Source of the DNA: Ferrovibrio sp.
Lineage (GTDB): Bacteria; Pseudomonadota; Alphaproteobacteria; Ferrovibrionales; Ferrovibrionaceae
Direction: 5' to 3'
DNA length: 64,000 bases
NCBI RefSeq assembly: GCF_002796975.1
Contig: NZ_PEKV01000004.1
Span: forward strand, 311,561-375,560
Every line of letters starts with the position of its first letter. The stretch's first letter is position 1. Both the position numbers and the translations under genes were made by a program. Under the pieces are notes generated by a model. That model was not told the DNA's origin, did not search any database, and saw nothing but the letters and a program-made list of their open reading frames with translations. Below, in pieces: positions 51,590-59,920 of this stretch.

Positions 51590-52605
51590 CACGCTTTTTC
51601 CGGCTTGACGGTGGAGACTTGCCCGGACGTGCGCCGAAGCAGTACGTGCAGCAGGCCGGCCATGCCTTCCGGCCGCACCATCACCATGATGACGAAGAGC
51701 AGGCCATACCAGAGCAGCCAGGCTTCGGTCAGGCCACCCAGCACATCGCGGGCAACGAAATAGAGGACAACCCCCAGTACCGGGCCCCAGAAACTCACCA
51801 GACCGCCACCGACCAGCACCATCATCACAATGATGCCGGACTGGTGCAGGCTCATCACATCCGGATAGGCACTCTGCTGCGCCATGGAGAATAGCCCGCC
51901 GGCAAGGCCGGCAAAGGCCGCCGAGATCGTGAAGGCCAGCCATTTCCAGCGCCAGACGTCGTAACCGACGAAACGCGCGCGCGTCTCATTCTGCCGGATC
52001 GCCTGCAGCACGCGGCCAACCGGAGCATTCACAACGCGCCACATCAGCAGCACGGCTGCTATCGTGATGGCGGCAACGAACCAATAAAAAACGGCATTGT
52101 CGTTCAGGTCGAAACGCCAGGGACCGATTACCAGGTCCGGACGGGGAATATTCAGCAGGCCGTCTTCACCGCCGGTCAGCCAGTGCAGTTTCATCGCTGA
52201 GAACCAGAAGACCTGGCCAAAGCCGATGGTCAGCAACGCGTAATAGATGCCGCGCCGGTGTGACAGGAAAGCACCGACGACGGCGCCGGCAACAGACGCC
52301 GCTGCAATGGCCGCGAACAGACCGCCCCAAAGACTGATAGCCGCATGATGCTGGAACAGACCGAAGGCATAAGCACCGATCCCGAGATAGGCACCATGGC
52401 CGAAGGAATGCAGGCCGGTATAGCCGAACAGCAGGTTGAATCCCATGGCGAACAGGACCCAGATGGCGATCTCGACGCCGAGATACTGATAGAGGCCAAC
52501 GCGCGCGAGCCAAAACGGCGCAGTTGCCATGACAACAACGAAGATGCCCATGGGCAGCGTGAGCGGCATTTGGCTGCGGGCCGGGATATCGGACAACGTG
52601 ATCAT
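51589..52605 (-). CDS. livM: Branched-chain-amino-acid-type ABC permease LivM (system C)
   Basis: The 338-residue LivM permease shows MGFNLLFGYTGLHSFGHGAYLGIGAY, RRGIYYALLTIGFGQVF and the ATPase-contact loop RQNETRARFVGYDVWRWK. It ends in a basic tail and its stop overlaps livG as TGATG. Confidence 0.93.
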   Translation of the reverse strand: MITLSDIPARSQMPLTLPMGIFVVVMATAPFWLARVGLYQYLGVEIAIWVLFAMGFNLLFGYTGLHSFGHGAYLGIGAYAFGLFQHHAAISLWGGLFAAIAAASVAGAVVGAFLSHRRGIYYALLTIGFGQVFWFSAMKLHWLTGGEDGLLNIPRPDLVIGPWRFDLNDNAVFYWFVAAITIAAVLLMWRVVNAPVGRVLQAIRQNETRARFVGYDVWRWKWLAFTISAAFAGLAGGLFSMAQQSAYPDVMSLHQSGIIVMMVLVGGGLVSFWGPVLGVVLYFVARDVLGGLTEAWLLWYGLLFVIMVMVRPEGMAGLLHVLLRRTSGQVSTVKPEKA

Positions 52606-52610
52606 GGCAT

Positions 52611-53564
52611 TCAGTTCTCCAGCGCGCTTCTGCGTCCCAGAAGGCCGCGTGCACGAAAACCGACGATCGCGATCAGCAGGATATACATCGACATCAGCGA
52701 CCAGGCGGGCGCATAGGCGCCGGTGATGCCGGTGGCCAGACCGACCAGGATGGCGGCCGCGACCGCACCCCAGAAACTTCCGACGCCGCCGATCACGATA
52801 ATCAGGAACGCCGGTATCACGACATCGATGCCGAGATGCGGACGCAGACCCCAGATCGGAGCCATGACCATGCCGGCGATGCCTGCCAGCGCGGAGCCGA
52901 AACCGAAGACCAGCAACCGCAGACGGCCGAGGTCGTAGCCGAGCGCACGCACCATTTCGCTGTCATGCGCACCGGCCTTGATGATCGCACCGTATGGTGT
53001 GCGTTCCAGGAACAGCCAGACCATCAGGATGGCAACGATGGCAAAGCCTGCGGCGTAGAATTTATAGGTCGAGAAGATCAACCCACCCATCAGGAAGGCC
53101 CCACTGATCATCTGCGGCACAGGCATACTTTGCTCGCCAGTGCCCCAGACAAGACGGATAGCCTCTTCCACCACGATGGCCGCACCGAAGGTGAGCAACA
53201 GGCCGTAGAGCGGCGCCTTGCCATAGGTGGGACGCAGACAGAGTTCGAGCAGCATGCCAACCGCACCGGCCAGTACGGGCCCCAGCGCAAGCCCGAGGAA
53301 ATAACGGACGTTCAGCGGGAATTCGAGCCACCAGATGCCGAACGGCGTCCCGGCAAACCAGCTGGCGCCGATGGTGGACATGGCCAGATAGGCACCCAGT
53401 GTAAACAGAGAGCCATGTGCCAGATTGATCACCTCCATCACTCCGACAATGAGAGTGAAGCCCAGGGCGATCAGGGCGAACAACAGACCAAGAGTCAGGC
53501 CATTGACGATATGAGGAACAAGACTGGTCATGTGCAGCACGTTGTTAACGGCAAAAACAGGCAT
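52611..53564 (-). CDS. livH: Branched-chain-amino-acid-type ABC permease LivH (system C)
   Basis: The LivH permease has 317 residues from this start. It shows IVNGLTLGLLFALIALGFTLIVG, INLAHGSLFTLGAYLAM, GALGYDLGRLRLLVFGFGS-like EAA loop residues and a C-terminal GFRARGLLGRRSALEN. Neither the ATG at 53562-53564 nor the later one at 53529-53531 has a strong ribosome-binding site. The first lies two bases from the stem of the hairpin at 53566-53609, so the later start (306 residues) is a real option. Confidence 0.9.
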   Translation of the reverse strand: MPVFAVNNVLHMTSLVPHIVNGLTLGLLFALIALGFTLIVGVMEVINLAHGSLFTLGAYLAMSTIGASWFAGTPFGIWWLEFPLNVRYFLGLALGPVLAGAVGMLLELCLRPTYGKAPLYGLLLTFGAAIVVEEAIRLVWGTGEQSMPVPQMISGAFLMGGLIFSTYKFYAAGFAIVAILMVWLFLERTPYGAIIKAGAHDSEMVRALGYDLGRLRLLVFGFGSALAGIAGMVMAPIWGLRPHLGIDVVIPAFLIIVIGGVGSFWGAVAAAILVGLATGITGAYAPAWSLMSMYILLIAIVGFRARGLLGRRSALEN

Positions 53565-53565
53565 T

Positions 53566-53609
53566 CAGATGATGCGGGTAACGGTGCGGTAACGTCCCCG
53601 CATCATCTG
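53566..53609 (-). terminator. Intercistronic hairpin between receptor gene and livH (system C)
   Basis: The arms CAGATGATGCGGG (53566-53578) and CCCGCATCATCTG (53597-53609) pair perfectly over 13 bp around an 18-base loop. No T-run follows. The stem abuts the annotated livH ATG and would hide its leader, so it may restrain livH translation as well as stabilise the receptor mRNA. This is the longest of three such hairpins in the window. Confidence 0.75.
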
Positions 53610-53615
53610 GAGGCT

Positions 53616-54905
53616 TTATGCGTCGAAAGTCGACGTTGCCTCATAGGTTTCCAGCTTGCAGGCCGGCGCGGAGTCGACGTCCATCACATCCTTCGGTGCA
53701 CTGTTTCCGAGAATCTTGAACATGTCGTCCGGATCCTTTGTGCCGACATTCGCAGTCGCCAGATAGATCGTCTGCTGCATCTGATGTGTGTTGGGATCCA
53801 TCCAAGCGTCATGGTGCTGCATGCGGTCGCGTGCCGAGACCTTTAGATTCTCAAGCTGCTTGATCACCTTGATGTTGTTGGTTGAACCCGCGCGCTCGAT
53901 GGCGGCGAACAATTCGCGCGTCGCCCAGTAGCCGTTATAGAAGACGTTGCCCGGCACTTTCATATAGGTATCGGGATACATGGCCTGGTACCGCTTCACG
54001 AAATCAGAAACACCTGGCAGGTCGAGATTGTAATACCAGGTGGTACCGAACACGCCGAAGAGGTTGTCCAGCGGCAAGCCATACACATCGGCCCAGTCCT
54101 GCTGGTTGTTGATCCAGGCCGGCTTGTCGCCCATTTTCAACTGGGCGATCTGCTGGCGCATCGCTTTCAGGTCGTCCCCGCCAATCGCGGCCGACACCAC
54201 GCCTGGATTGATCTGCTGGATTTTCAGCAGTTGCGATGAGAAATCGCGTGTACCCTGCGGCACCAGGATTTCCTCCACCATCTGCCCGCCATAATTCCTG
54301 AGCAAGTTTTTGGTGGCCGCTGCGGTGGAATGCCCCCAGACATAATCGTTGGTCAACAGCACCCACTTTTTGCCAAATTTCTCGACCGCTGCTTTCACCG
54401 CCGCCTTGGAGAAATTGGAGCCGTTGGCGTCCCAGACGAATTTAACGCGGTGGCAGTTCTGGCCCGCTTCGGACGGCGCGCTTGAATTCGTGTTCAGGTA
54501 GATGACGCCATATTTCTGGGCCACCTGGCTGATGGCATTGGCGACACCGGAATGAATAGCGCCGATCAGGAAGCCGCAATTCTCGCGCGTGATCATGCGT
54601 TCGGCGACGCGGCTACCGGTCGCCGGCGTGGTCTCGGTATCAAGGTGGAAAGTTTCGATCTTGCGGCCGAGCACGCCACCTTTGGCGTTGGCTTCGGCGA
54701 TGGCCATCATCATGCCGCGTCGGTCCTCGGCGCCCGAATTGGCATACTGACCGCTGGCATCGGACGTGATGCCGATCTTGATCGGCTTAGCCGTTGCCTG
54801 GGCATAGACGCGGTTATGCGCCCACGGCCCCATGAAACCCACACCGCCTGCCGCGGCGGCGGCAGACGTCAGTAAACGACGGCGACTGATTTTCGATTGA
54901 GACAT
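53616..54905 (-). CDS. Periplasmic substrate-binding protein of Liv system C (Tat-type signal)
   Basis: The 429-residue type I binding protein (Peripla_BP_6) starts MSQSKISRRRLLTSAAAAAG, a twin-arginine signal (SRRRLL) ending near VYAQ, then KIGITSDASGQYANSGAEDRRG. The amide/urea-binding subgroup (FmdD-like) is the closest by general pattern, but a sugar-acid or polyol ligand is suggested by the downstream enzymes. First gene of the long minus operon. The 172-base AT-rich gap upstream is shared with rpiR. Confidence 0.92.
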   Translation of the reverse strand: MSQSKISRRRLLTSAAAAAGGVGFMGPWAHNRVYAQATAKPIKIGITSDASGQYANSGAEDRRGMMMAIAEANAKGGVLGRKIETFHLDTETTPATGSRVAERMITRENCGFLIGAIHSGVANAISQVAQKYGVIYLNTNSSAPSEAGQNCHRVKFVWDANGSNFSKAAVKAAVEKFGKKWVLLTNDYVWGHSTAAATKNLLRNYGGQMVEEILVPQGTRDFSSQLLKIQQINPGVVSAAIGGDDLKAMRQQIAQLKMGDKPAWINNQQDWADVYGLPLDNLFGVFGTTWYYNLDLPGVSDFVKRYQAMYPDTYMKVPGNVFYNGYWATRELFAAIERAGSTNNIKVIKQLENLKVSARDRMQHHDAWMDPNTHQMQQTIYLATANVGTKDPDDMFKILGNSAPKDVMDVDSAPACKLETYEATSTFDA

Positions 54906-54973
54906 GGTCTTTCCTCCCAGGTGGCACTCTTGTCGGGCCTATCGGCATCCAATTGAATGCCGTTTCGGGAAGG

Positions 54974-55030
54974 TTGAATATAAATTCAATCACAGTCAAT
55001 GAATATTTATTCTATTTGAGAGAATATTCT
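54974..55030. promoter_or_regulatory. Three GAAT/ATTC palindromes in the rpiR-Liv C divergent promoter
   Basis: TTGAATATAAATTCAA (54974-54989), GAATATTTATTC (55001-55012) and AGAATATTCT (55021-55030) are each symmetric. The first two share GAAT-N4-ATTC and the third is a compact GAAT-ATTC form. Centres lie about 25 and 19 bases apart. The cluster sits between the divergent genes in strongly AT-rich DNA and would cover both promoters, fitting control by the adjacent RpiR protein. Confidence 0.55.
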
Positions 55031-55077
55031 TTTTTCTATAATGACGTCGCCCGAGAAAAAGTTGTAAACACAAAGAC

Positions 55078-55947
55078 ATGAGCGATTCCGCGACCAACAA
55101 CAGTTCACCGGCTCCCGCCCGGATCATTGCCGATTCAGAGACCTTTGATGGTCTCCGACAGCGAATCCGGGATCGTTTTGCCCGCTTGAGCCCGCATCTG
55201 CAGCGTATTGCCCGTGCCTCGCTGGAAGAGCCCAACGGCTTCGCCCTGAACACCACGGCCAAAATTGCCGCCGACCTGGAAATCCAGCCCTCCACCCTAA
55301 TCCGCTTTGCCAAGGAATTCGGCTATTCCGGTTTTTCGGATTTGCAGCGGGTATTTCGGCAGCGCCTGATCGAGGGCGAACCGACAGTGCGGGAGCGGGT
55401 CTATTCGGAGGAAACAGCGCGACCGGCACCGCCGAATATTGGCGATCTGCTGAAGACCTGTGTCACCGCCCATGTCGCCGCGCTGAACGACTTGCTGAAA
55501 AATTGCGATACGGCGAATCTCGCCAGGGCCGTGGAAATGCTGCGGGATGCGCGGCATGTCTATATCGCCGGCCTGCGCCGCTCACGCCCGATCGCTGCCT
55601 ATCTCGCCTATGCGCTGACGCGTTCGGAACGCGCCAGCAGCCTGTTGGATTTTGCTGGTGGGATGGCGGGGCCACAGATTGCGACCATTGCCCCGGACGA
55701 TGTTCTGGTCGCGATCGCCTTCCCGCCCTATTCGCGGCCCGTCGTTGACATCGTGCTCGATGCTTATGTGAGCGGTCGCAGAGTTCTCGTCATCACGGAT
55801 GGCCCGGACAGTCCGCTCGCGAAGAACGCTCACCTGTCACTATACGTGGATGCCGGTGCCGCTTCTGCATTCCAACCCATTTCCGGTGCCATTGGCCTGA
55901 TGCAAACCCTTATTACCGCGCTGAACTGGGTCCCTAAATCTGGCTAA
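55078..55947 (+). CDS. RpiR/MurR-family transcriptional regulator
   Basis: The 289-residue regulator has an N-terminal helix-turn-helix (NTTAKIAADLEIQPSTLIRFAKEFGYSGFSDLQRVFR, about residues 58-97) and a C-terminal SIS sugar-phosphate-binding domain (HVYIAGLRRSRPIAAYLAYAL, GPDSPLAKNAHLSLYVD). ATG at 55078. RpiR proteins usually sense phosphosugars or sugar acids. It is divergent from the Liv-C/sugar-acid operon and presumably controls it. Confidence 0.92.
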   Translation: MSDSATNNSSPAPARIIADSETFDGLRQRIRDRFARLSPHLQRIARASLEEPNGFALNTTAKIAADLEIQPSTLIRFAKEFGYSGFSDLQRVFRQRLIEGEPTVRERVYSEETARPAPPNIGDLLKTCVTAHVAALNDLLKNCDTANLARAVEMLRDARHVYIAGLRRSRPIAAYLAYALTRSERASSLLDFAGGMAGPQIATIAPDDVLVAIAFPPYSRPVVDIVLDAYVSGRRVLVITDGPDSPLAKNAHLSLYVDAGAASAFQPISGAIGLMQTLITALNWVPKSG

Positions 55948-56271
55948 ACTCTACTAACAATCAGGCCGAGGCCGTCGCCGTTTCGCCAGCCACTCGACAA
56001 AAAATCGCTGAGGCCTCGTTAGGCTTGGCCCAAATCGTCGCCTCGCCAAAGAAAAGCTCGCAAGAGCTATTTGCTTGGGAAGTATTCGCGGCAAGGAATT
56101 TCAGCCACGGGATACTGGGGCCATACCCAATGCAGCTTGTTCCTAAATCGGCAGGCCGCCCGATAATTTTTGCTGCCCCAAAGGAAGTACAACCACTGAG
56201 CCTGAACCCATCCGAACCCTGAGAAGAACCGCTACGCTCCCCATGCACCGCTCGCGATCGCGCAGGCAGAA
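55948..56271. other. 324-base gap, open on both strands, function unknown
   Basis: Between convergent genes. The plus strand reads open from about 55936 to a TGA at 56220-56222 with protein-like composition (QELFAWEVFAARNFSHG, then LVPKSAGRPIIFAAPKEVQ) but has no ATG/GTG and no ribosome-binding site. The minus strand is also open for 104 codons (55961-56275, ending RVAGETATASA). Base composition is lower in GC than the neighbours. It may be a fragment of a lost or acquired gene. A CGCGATCGCG palindrome (56253-56262) lies near the end. Confidence 0.4.
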
Positions 56272-56901
56272 TCACATCTGATTGATCAACTGCAGCACCG
56301 CCGCTAACGGCAAAACATCGCCGTATTTGGCATTGATGTCGAACAGATTGGCCTCATGCGGCGCCGGGTGCCTGTCGCCGACGCATTCGCGTGGCAAGAC
56401 CACGCGGAATCCATGCTGCATGGCATCCACCGCACTGGCGCGCACGCAGCCGCTGGTCGAGCAGCCGGTAATCACCACCGTATCGACGCCCTGCGCCGTC
56501 AGCGTCGCCGCCAGCGTGGTGCCAAAGAAAGCACTGGCATAGTTCTTCACCAGAACCAGTTCGTCCGGCTGCACCTGCAGGTCGGGATGCAGTTCACCCA
56601 TCGGCTGCCCCGCAATCAGCATCCGAAGCGCCGGCACCTTGCGCACGAAGATGCCACCGTCGATGCCAGAGGGGTGATATTCGACGCGGGTGAAAATGAT
56701 CGGCAGCTTCGCGCGACGCGCCGCCCTGAGCAGGCCGGTGGTTTCCCGCACAGCGTCGATGACGGCGGGCGCATAGAGCGGCGACCCCTGCGTGGTATAG
56801 GCGCGGACAAAATCGATGACCAGAATCGCCGGCCGCTTTCCGAAGCCGCTCGCGCCATCGAAGACATTCTTGTAGTTGCTTTCCAATGCGTCGGACGTCA
56901 T
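56272..56901 (-). CDS. Isochorismatase-family cysteine amidohydrolase (N-carbamoylsarcosine/maleamate type)
   Basis: The 209-residue cysteine hydrolase has the catalytic triad Asp (AILVIDFVRAY), Lys (LVLVKNYASAFFG) and Cys (GCSTSGCVRASAVDAM). The GCSTSGCVRASAVDA pattern is that of N-carbamoylsarcosine and maleamate amidohydrolases. The ATG at 56899-56901 overlaps the dctM stop (ATGA). Last gene of the operon. It probably cleaves an amide to an acid plus ammonia, fitting a maleamate-like substrate. Confidence 0.9.
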   Translation of the reverse strand: MTSDALESNYKNVFDGASGFGKRPAILVIDFVRAYTTQGSPLYAPAVIDAVRETTGLLRAARRAKLPIIFTRVEYHPSGIDGGIFVRKVPALRMLIAGQPMGELHPDLQVQPDELVLVKNYASAFFGTTLAATLTAQGVDTVVITGCSTSGCVRASAVDAMQHGFRVVLPRECVGDRHPAPHEANLFDINAKYGDVLPLAAVLQLINQM

Positions 56902-58187
56902 TTCGCCAGTACCCCCGGAAGCCAAAGCACGATTTTAGGCCAGATGGTGATGACCAGAATGAATGCCAATATCATGGTCAGGAACGGCAGACTGCCGATC
57001 ACGACATCACGGAACTCTCCGGATTTCCGTAGCGACTGCACGACGAACAGATTGACCCCGATGGGCGGCGTGATCATCGCAGCCTCGCTGAGAATCATGA
57101 ATACCACGCCGAACCAGACCGGGTCGAAGCCGACGGCGACCACCAGTGGAATCACAATGGGTGCCGTGGATACCATCATGGAGATCGGGTCCATGAAGCA
57201 GCCCAACACCAGATAAATTGCCACCAGAATCGCAAGCAGTTCGTATTTCCCAAGCTCCAGGCCCTTCACCAGGCCAAGCACCGAGTCTGTCACACCAAGG
57301 CTGCCAAGACAGAAATTTAGGAACATGGCGGTCAGGATGATCAGCATGATCATGCATGTGGTCCGCATCGTGCCTTCGAAGGCAGCGATCAGTCGGGTGA
57401 CCGTAAGGCCGCGACCGGCCAGCGAGATCACCAGGGCGGCAATCACGCCCATGGCCGCCGCCTCGCTGGGCGTGGCGATGCCCCCGTAGATGGTGCCGAC
57501 AACGATGAGGAACAGCAGCAGCGGCGGCAGCAGATGCCGCAGGCCCAGGATGCGCTCCTGCCAAGTGTAGCGCTGGACGCGTCCGCTCCAGGACGGCTTG
57601 ATCACGCAGGCCAGGAAAATCGCCAGCGAGAACATGCCAGCCAGCACCAAGCCCGGAATGAAGCTGGCCATATAGAGGTCGGTGACCGAGGTATTCGCCA
57701 GCATGCCGTACAGCACCATGTTGATGCTGGGCGGGATCAGGATGCCAAGCGTGCCGCCGGCCGCCAGGCTGCCGAGGAAAAGGCGCGGGTTATAGCCGTA
57801 GCGTTCGATATTCGACAGCGACACGGTACCGATGGTGGCGGCCGTGGCGACACTGGAGCCGGAGGTAGCGGCAAACATCGTGGCCGCCGCGATGTTGGTA
57901 TGCATGACGCCGCCGGGCAGGCGATTGAACCATGCATCCAGCGCCGTATACATGCGATCGGTCATACCCGACTTGGTCAGGACTTCGCCCATCAGAATGA
58001 ACATGGGGACGGCGAGCAGGGTGAATTCCGAACTAGCCGACCAGGAGACCTCGCCGACCGCCGCCGTCAGCGGGAAGAAAGCGAAGAATTCCGAAATTAC
58101 TAGCGCGACGACGCCCAGGATTGCGGCGACGGGAACACCGGCGATGACCAGCAGGAAGAGAACGAAGAGTGCAACGGAGATCAGCAT
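56898..58187 (-). CDS. dctM: TRAP transporter large permease DctM
   Basis: The 429-residue TRAP-type integral membrane subunit has about 12 helices. It shows AIPVFILMGEVL-like VPMFILMGEVLTKSGMTDRMY, ATSGSSVATAATIGTVSL and GTLGILIPPSINMVLYG, then ITPPIGVNLFVV, all canonical. It drives sodium- or proton-linked uptake of a carboxylate with DctQ and a periplasmic receptor that is not in the window. One base separates it from dctQ. Confidence 0.95.
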   Translation of the reverse strand: MLISVALFVLFLLVIAGVPVAAILGVVALVISEFFAFFPLTAAVGEVSWSASSEFTLLAVPMFILMGEVLTKSGMTDRMYTALDAWFNRLPGGVMHTNIAAATMFAATSGSSVATAATIGTVSLSNIERYGYNPRLFLGSLAAGGTLGILIPPSINMVLYGMLANTSVTDLYMASFIPGLVLAGMFSLAIFLACVIKPSWSGRVQRYTWQERILGLRHLLPPLLLFLIVVGTIYGGIATPSEAAAMGVIAALVISLAGRGLTVTRLIAAFEGTMRTTCMIMLIILTAMFLNFCLGSLGVTDSVLGLVKGLELGKYELLAILVAIYLVLGCFMDPISMMVSTAPIVIPLVVAVGFDPVWFGVVFMILSEAAMITPPIGVNLFVVQSLRKSGEFRDVVIGSLPFLTMILAFILVITIWPKIVLWLPGVLAK

Positions 58188-58188
58188 G

Positions 58189-58773
58189 TCAGGTCTCGCT
58201 CTCCGTGCGCACTTCCAGCGGCGCGATCTGTTTACCGTTGGTGAGGGCTTCGGCCGCGTCGTAGCGCCGGCGCGCGGCGAGGATGATCACGCGGATGGTG
58301 ACGACCAGACATATGAGCGCAAACAGCGCGAGACCCGCGGCCCAGAGCGACTGCGGCAGGGCCAGTGGTGTTCCAAGCGTGCTGTTCGAGCGCGCGCCCA
58401 TTTTGAAGCTTTCATAGGCGGTGCGGAGAGCTTGCCAGGAAAACACGCAGACCACGCCGGTCAGCAGCAGCAGGCCGAGAATATCGAGCGCGGCTCGCGA
58501 ACCGCCCTTCAGACGAGCAAAGACCACGTCGATGCGGATATGCGCGCCGGCGAACAGCGCATAGCCGAAGCCGAGCGGCACGGCGATAGCAAAAATATAT
58601 GTGCTGATCTCGTAGCTCTCCAGAAAGGAGATGCTGAAGATTTTGCGGGTCACCACGTCAATGGTGATGGGAAAGGCCATCAGAAATATGAGAGCGCCGC
58701 CCAGGCGAGCCATCCAGATGCTGATTCGCATCAGCATCGTGGGCTTTGCAATCATATCTTCAGGGCCGTTCAT
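58189..58773 (-). CDS. dctQ: TRAP transporter small permease DctQ
   Basis: The 194-residue four-helix small subunit has ITIDVVTRKIF, LESYEISTYIFAIAVPLGFGYALFAGAHIRIDVV, matching the DctQ family (GxHIRxD motif). It overlaps the upstream racemase-like gene by four bases (ATGA) and precedes dctM. A C-terminal tail of about 25 residues extends past the last helix. Confidence 0.93.
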   Translation of the reverse strand: MNGPEDMIAKPTMLMRISIWMARLGGALIFLMAFPITIDVVTRKIFSISFLESYEISTYIFAIAVPLGFGYALFAGAHIRIDVVFARLKGGSRAALDILGLLLLTGVVCVFSWQALRTAYESFKMGARSNSTLGTPLALPQSLWAAGLALFALICLVVTIRVIILAARRRYDAAEALTNGKQIAPLEVRTESET

Positions 58774-59597
58774 GCCATCTCGCTTTCGCCAACGACGCAG
58801 TAGTCACAGTCTGCCGCCCCGGCCAGTGCCGCACCGGCCGCCGCCATGCCGGAGATCACGCCTCCGTGCTGCGGGTTGGCGGCGGCAAAATTCACGCTGC
58901 TCTGGCGCAGGCCGAGCGACACCAACAATTCCGCCTGCTTCACCGCCGTTGTCAGCGGGTTAACGACGGGCACATCCAGCGCGGCCTGGATCTTGTCGGC
59001 GATGGGCGACATGCAGGTGCAGCCCAGCAGGATCGCTGCCGCGCCCCGGTCGATCGTCGCGCGGCAGCTCTTCACGATGCGGCCCAGCAGGTCGGTATCG
59101 CCCTTCTGCATGCGGGCGACATAATCGCCCTCGCTGCCCAGGGCCGACTGCTCGCTGTCGGTTCCGACATGCAGGACATCGCGGCATTCCGCCGTCATTC
59201 CGGATTCGACGAGCAGCTTGCGGTAGAGAAATGCGGTGGTGGCCGGCCAGATGGTGACGATACTGAAAGGCCGCCCGAGGGAGGCAGCAACCCGCAAGCC
59301 GCAATCGCCGGCGCCGACCACGGCCTTGCGCGTCGCCGATTTCAGGGCGGCAACGCCGTAATCGCCAACAGAGTTGAGCACGACGGCGTCGCAGCCATCC
59401 TGCGCCGCGGCAATGCCGGCATCCAGATAGCCGATCTCCTGAATCGCCAGATCAAGCGGATTGTTCGGGAACATGCCGAGGCGCGGCGGATAGATGCGGA
59501 TGTCGGTGCCCGCTGCCAGCACGGATTTCAGTTCCGCCGGAATGGCGGTGGGGTTGTCGCGCCGGAATGCGGTGCCGACCAGTCCGATCCTCATCAT
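58770..59597 (-). CDS. Asp/Glu/hydantoin racemase superfamily protein lacking the first catalytic cysteine
   Basis: The 275-residue protein matches the Asp/Glu/hydantoin racemase fold. The second catalytic region GCTCMSP is present (ILLGCTCMSP, about residue 196). At the first site, where racemases carry Cys in an ACFxD-type motif, it reads VVLNSVGDYG with Ser. One missing cysteine argues against normal racemisation and for an altered reaction such as decarboxylation, isomerisation or binding. It starts MMRIGLVGTAFRRDNP. Overlaps NIPSNAP and DctQ genes by four bases each. Confidence 0.85.
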   Translation of the reverse strand: MMRIGLVGTAFRRDNPTAIPAELKSVLAAGTDIRIYPPRLGMFPNNPLDLAIQEIGYLDAGIAAAQDGCDAVVLNSVGDYGVAALKSATRKAVVGAGDCGLRVAASLGRPFSIVTIWPATTAFLYRKLLVESGMTAECRDVLHVGTDSEQSALGSEGDYVARMQKGDTDLLGRIVKSCRATIDRGAAAILLGCTCMSPIADKIQAALDVPVVNPLTTAVKQAELLVSLGLRQSSVNFAAANPQHGGVISGMAAAGAALAGAADCDYCVVGESEMA

Positions 59598-59920
59598 GCT
59601 GCTCCCTTACCGATTGGACTGAATGCCGTGGGCTGCAGAATCTGATTCTGCATGCGCTCGATCAGCGGCAATATCTTCGGCGTGAAGGCGATCCAGTCTG
59701 CATTCGCATTCAGCGTGGCGCGCCGGGTTGCGCGATCCAGCATATCGGCATAGCCCCAGAGATGGACGACCTGATTCAGCTCACCGATATCCGTGGTGAA
59801 ATAGCCCAGCAGGTTGCCGAGGATCGGCCGGATGATAGGCAGGGCTTCCTGTTCGTAATGGCGCAGGAAAGCCGGCATGCCGCCGACCCTGATCGTGTAG
59901 GTACGCATCTCGACGATCAT
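59594..59920 (-). CDS. NIPSNAP-family small protein
   Basis: The 108-residue dimeric alpha/beta-barrel protein of the NIPSNAP family opens MIVEMRTYTIRVGGMPAFLRHY, then VVHLWGYADMLDRATRRA. Members in catabolic operons are often small accessory enzymes or substrate-handling proteins of unknown activity. Four-base overlaps with both neighbours. Confidence 0.9.
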   Translation of the reverse strand: MIVEMRTYTIRVGGMPAFLRHYEQEALPIIRPILGNLLGYFTTDIGELNQVVHLWGYADMLDRATRRATLNANADWIAFTPKILPLIERMQNQILQPTAFSPIGKGAA

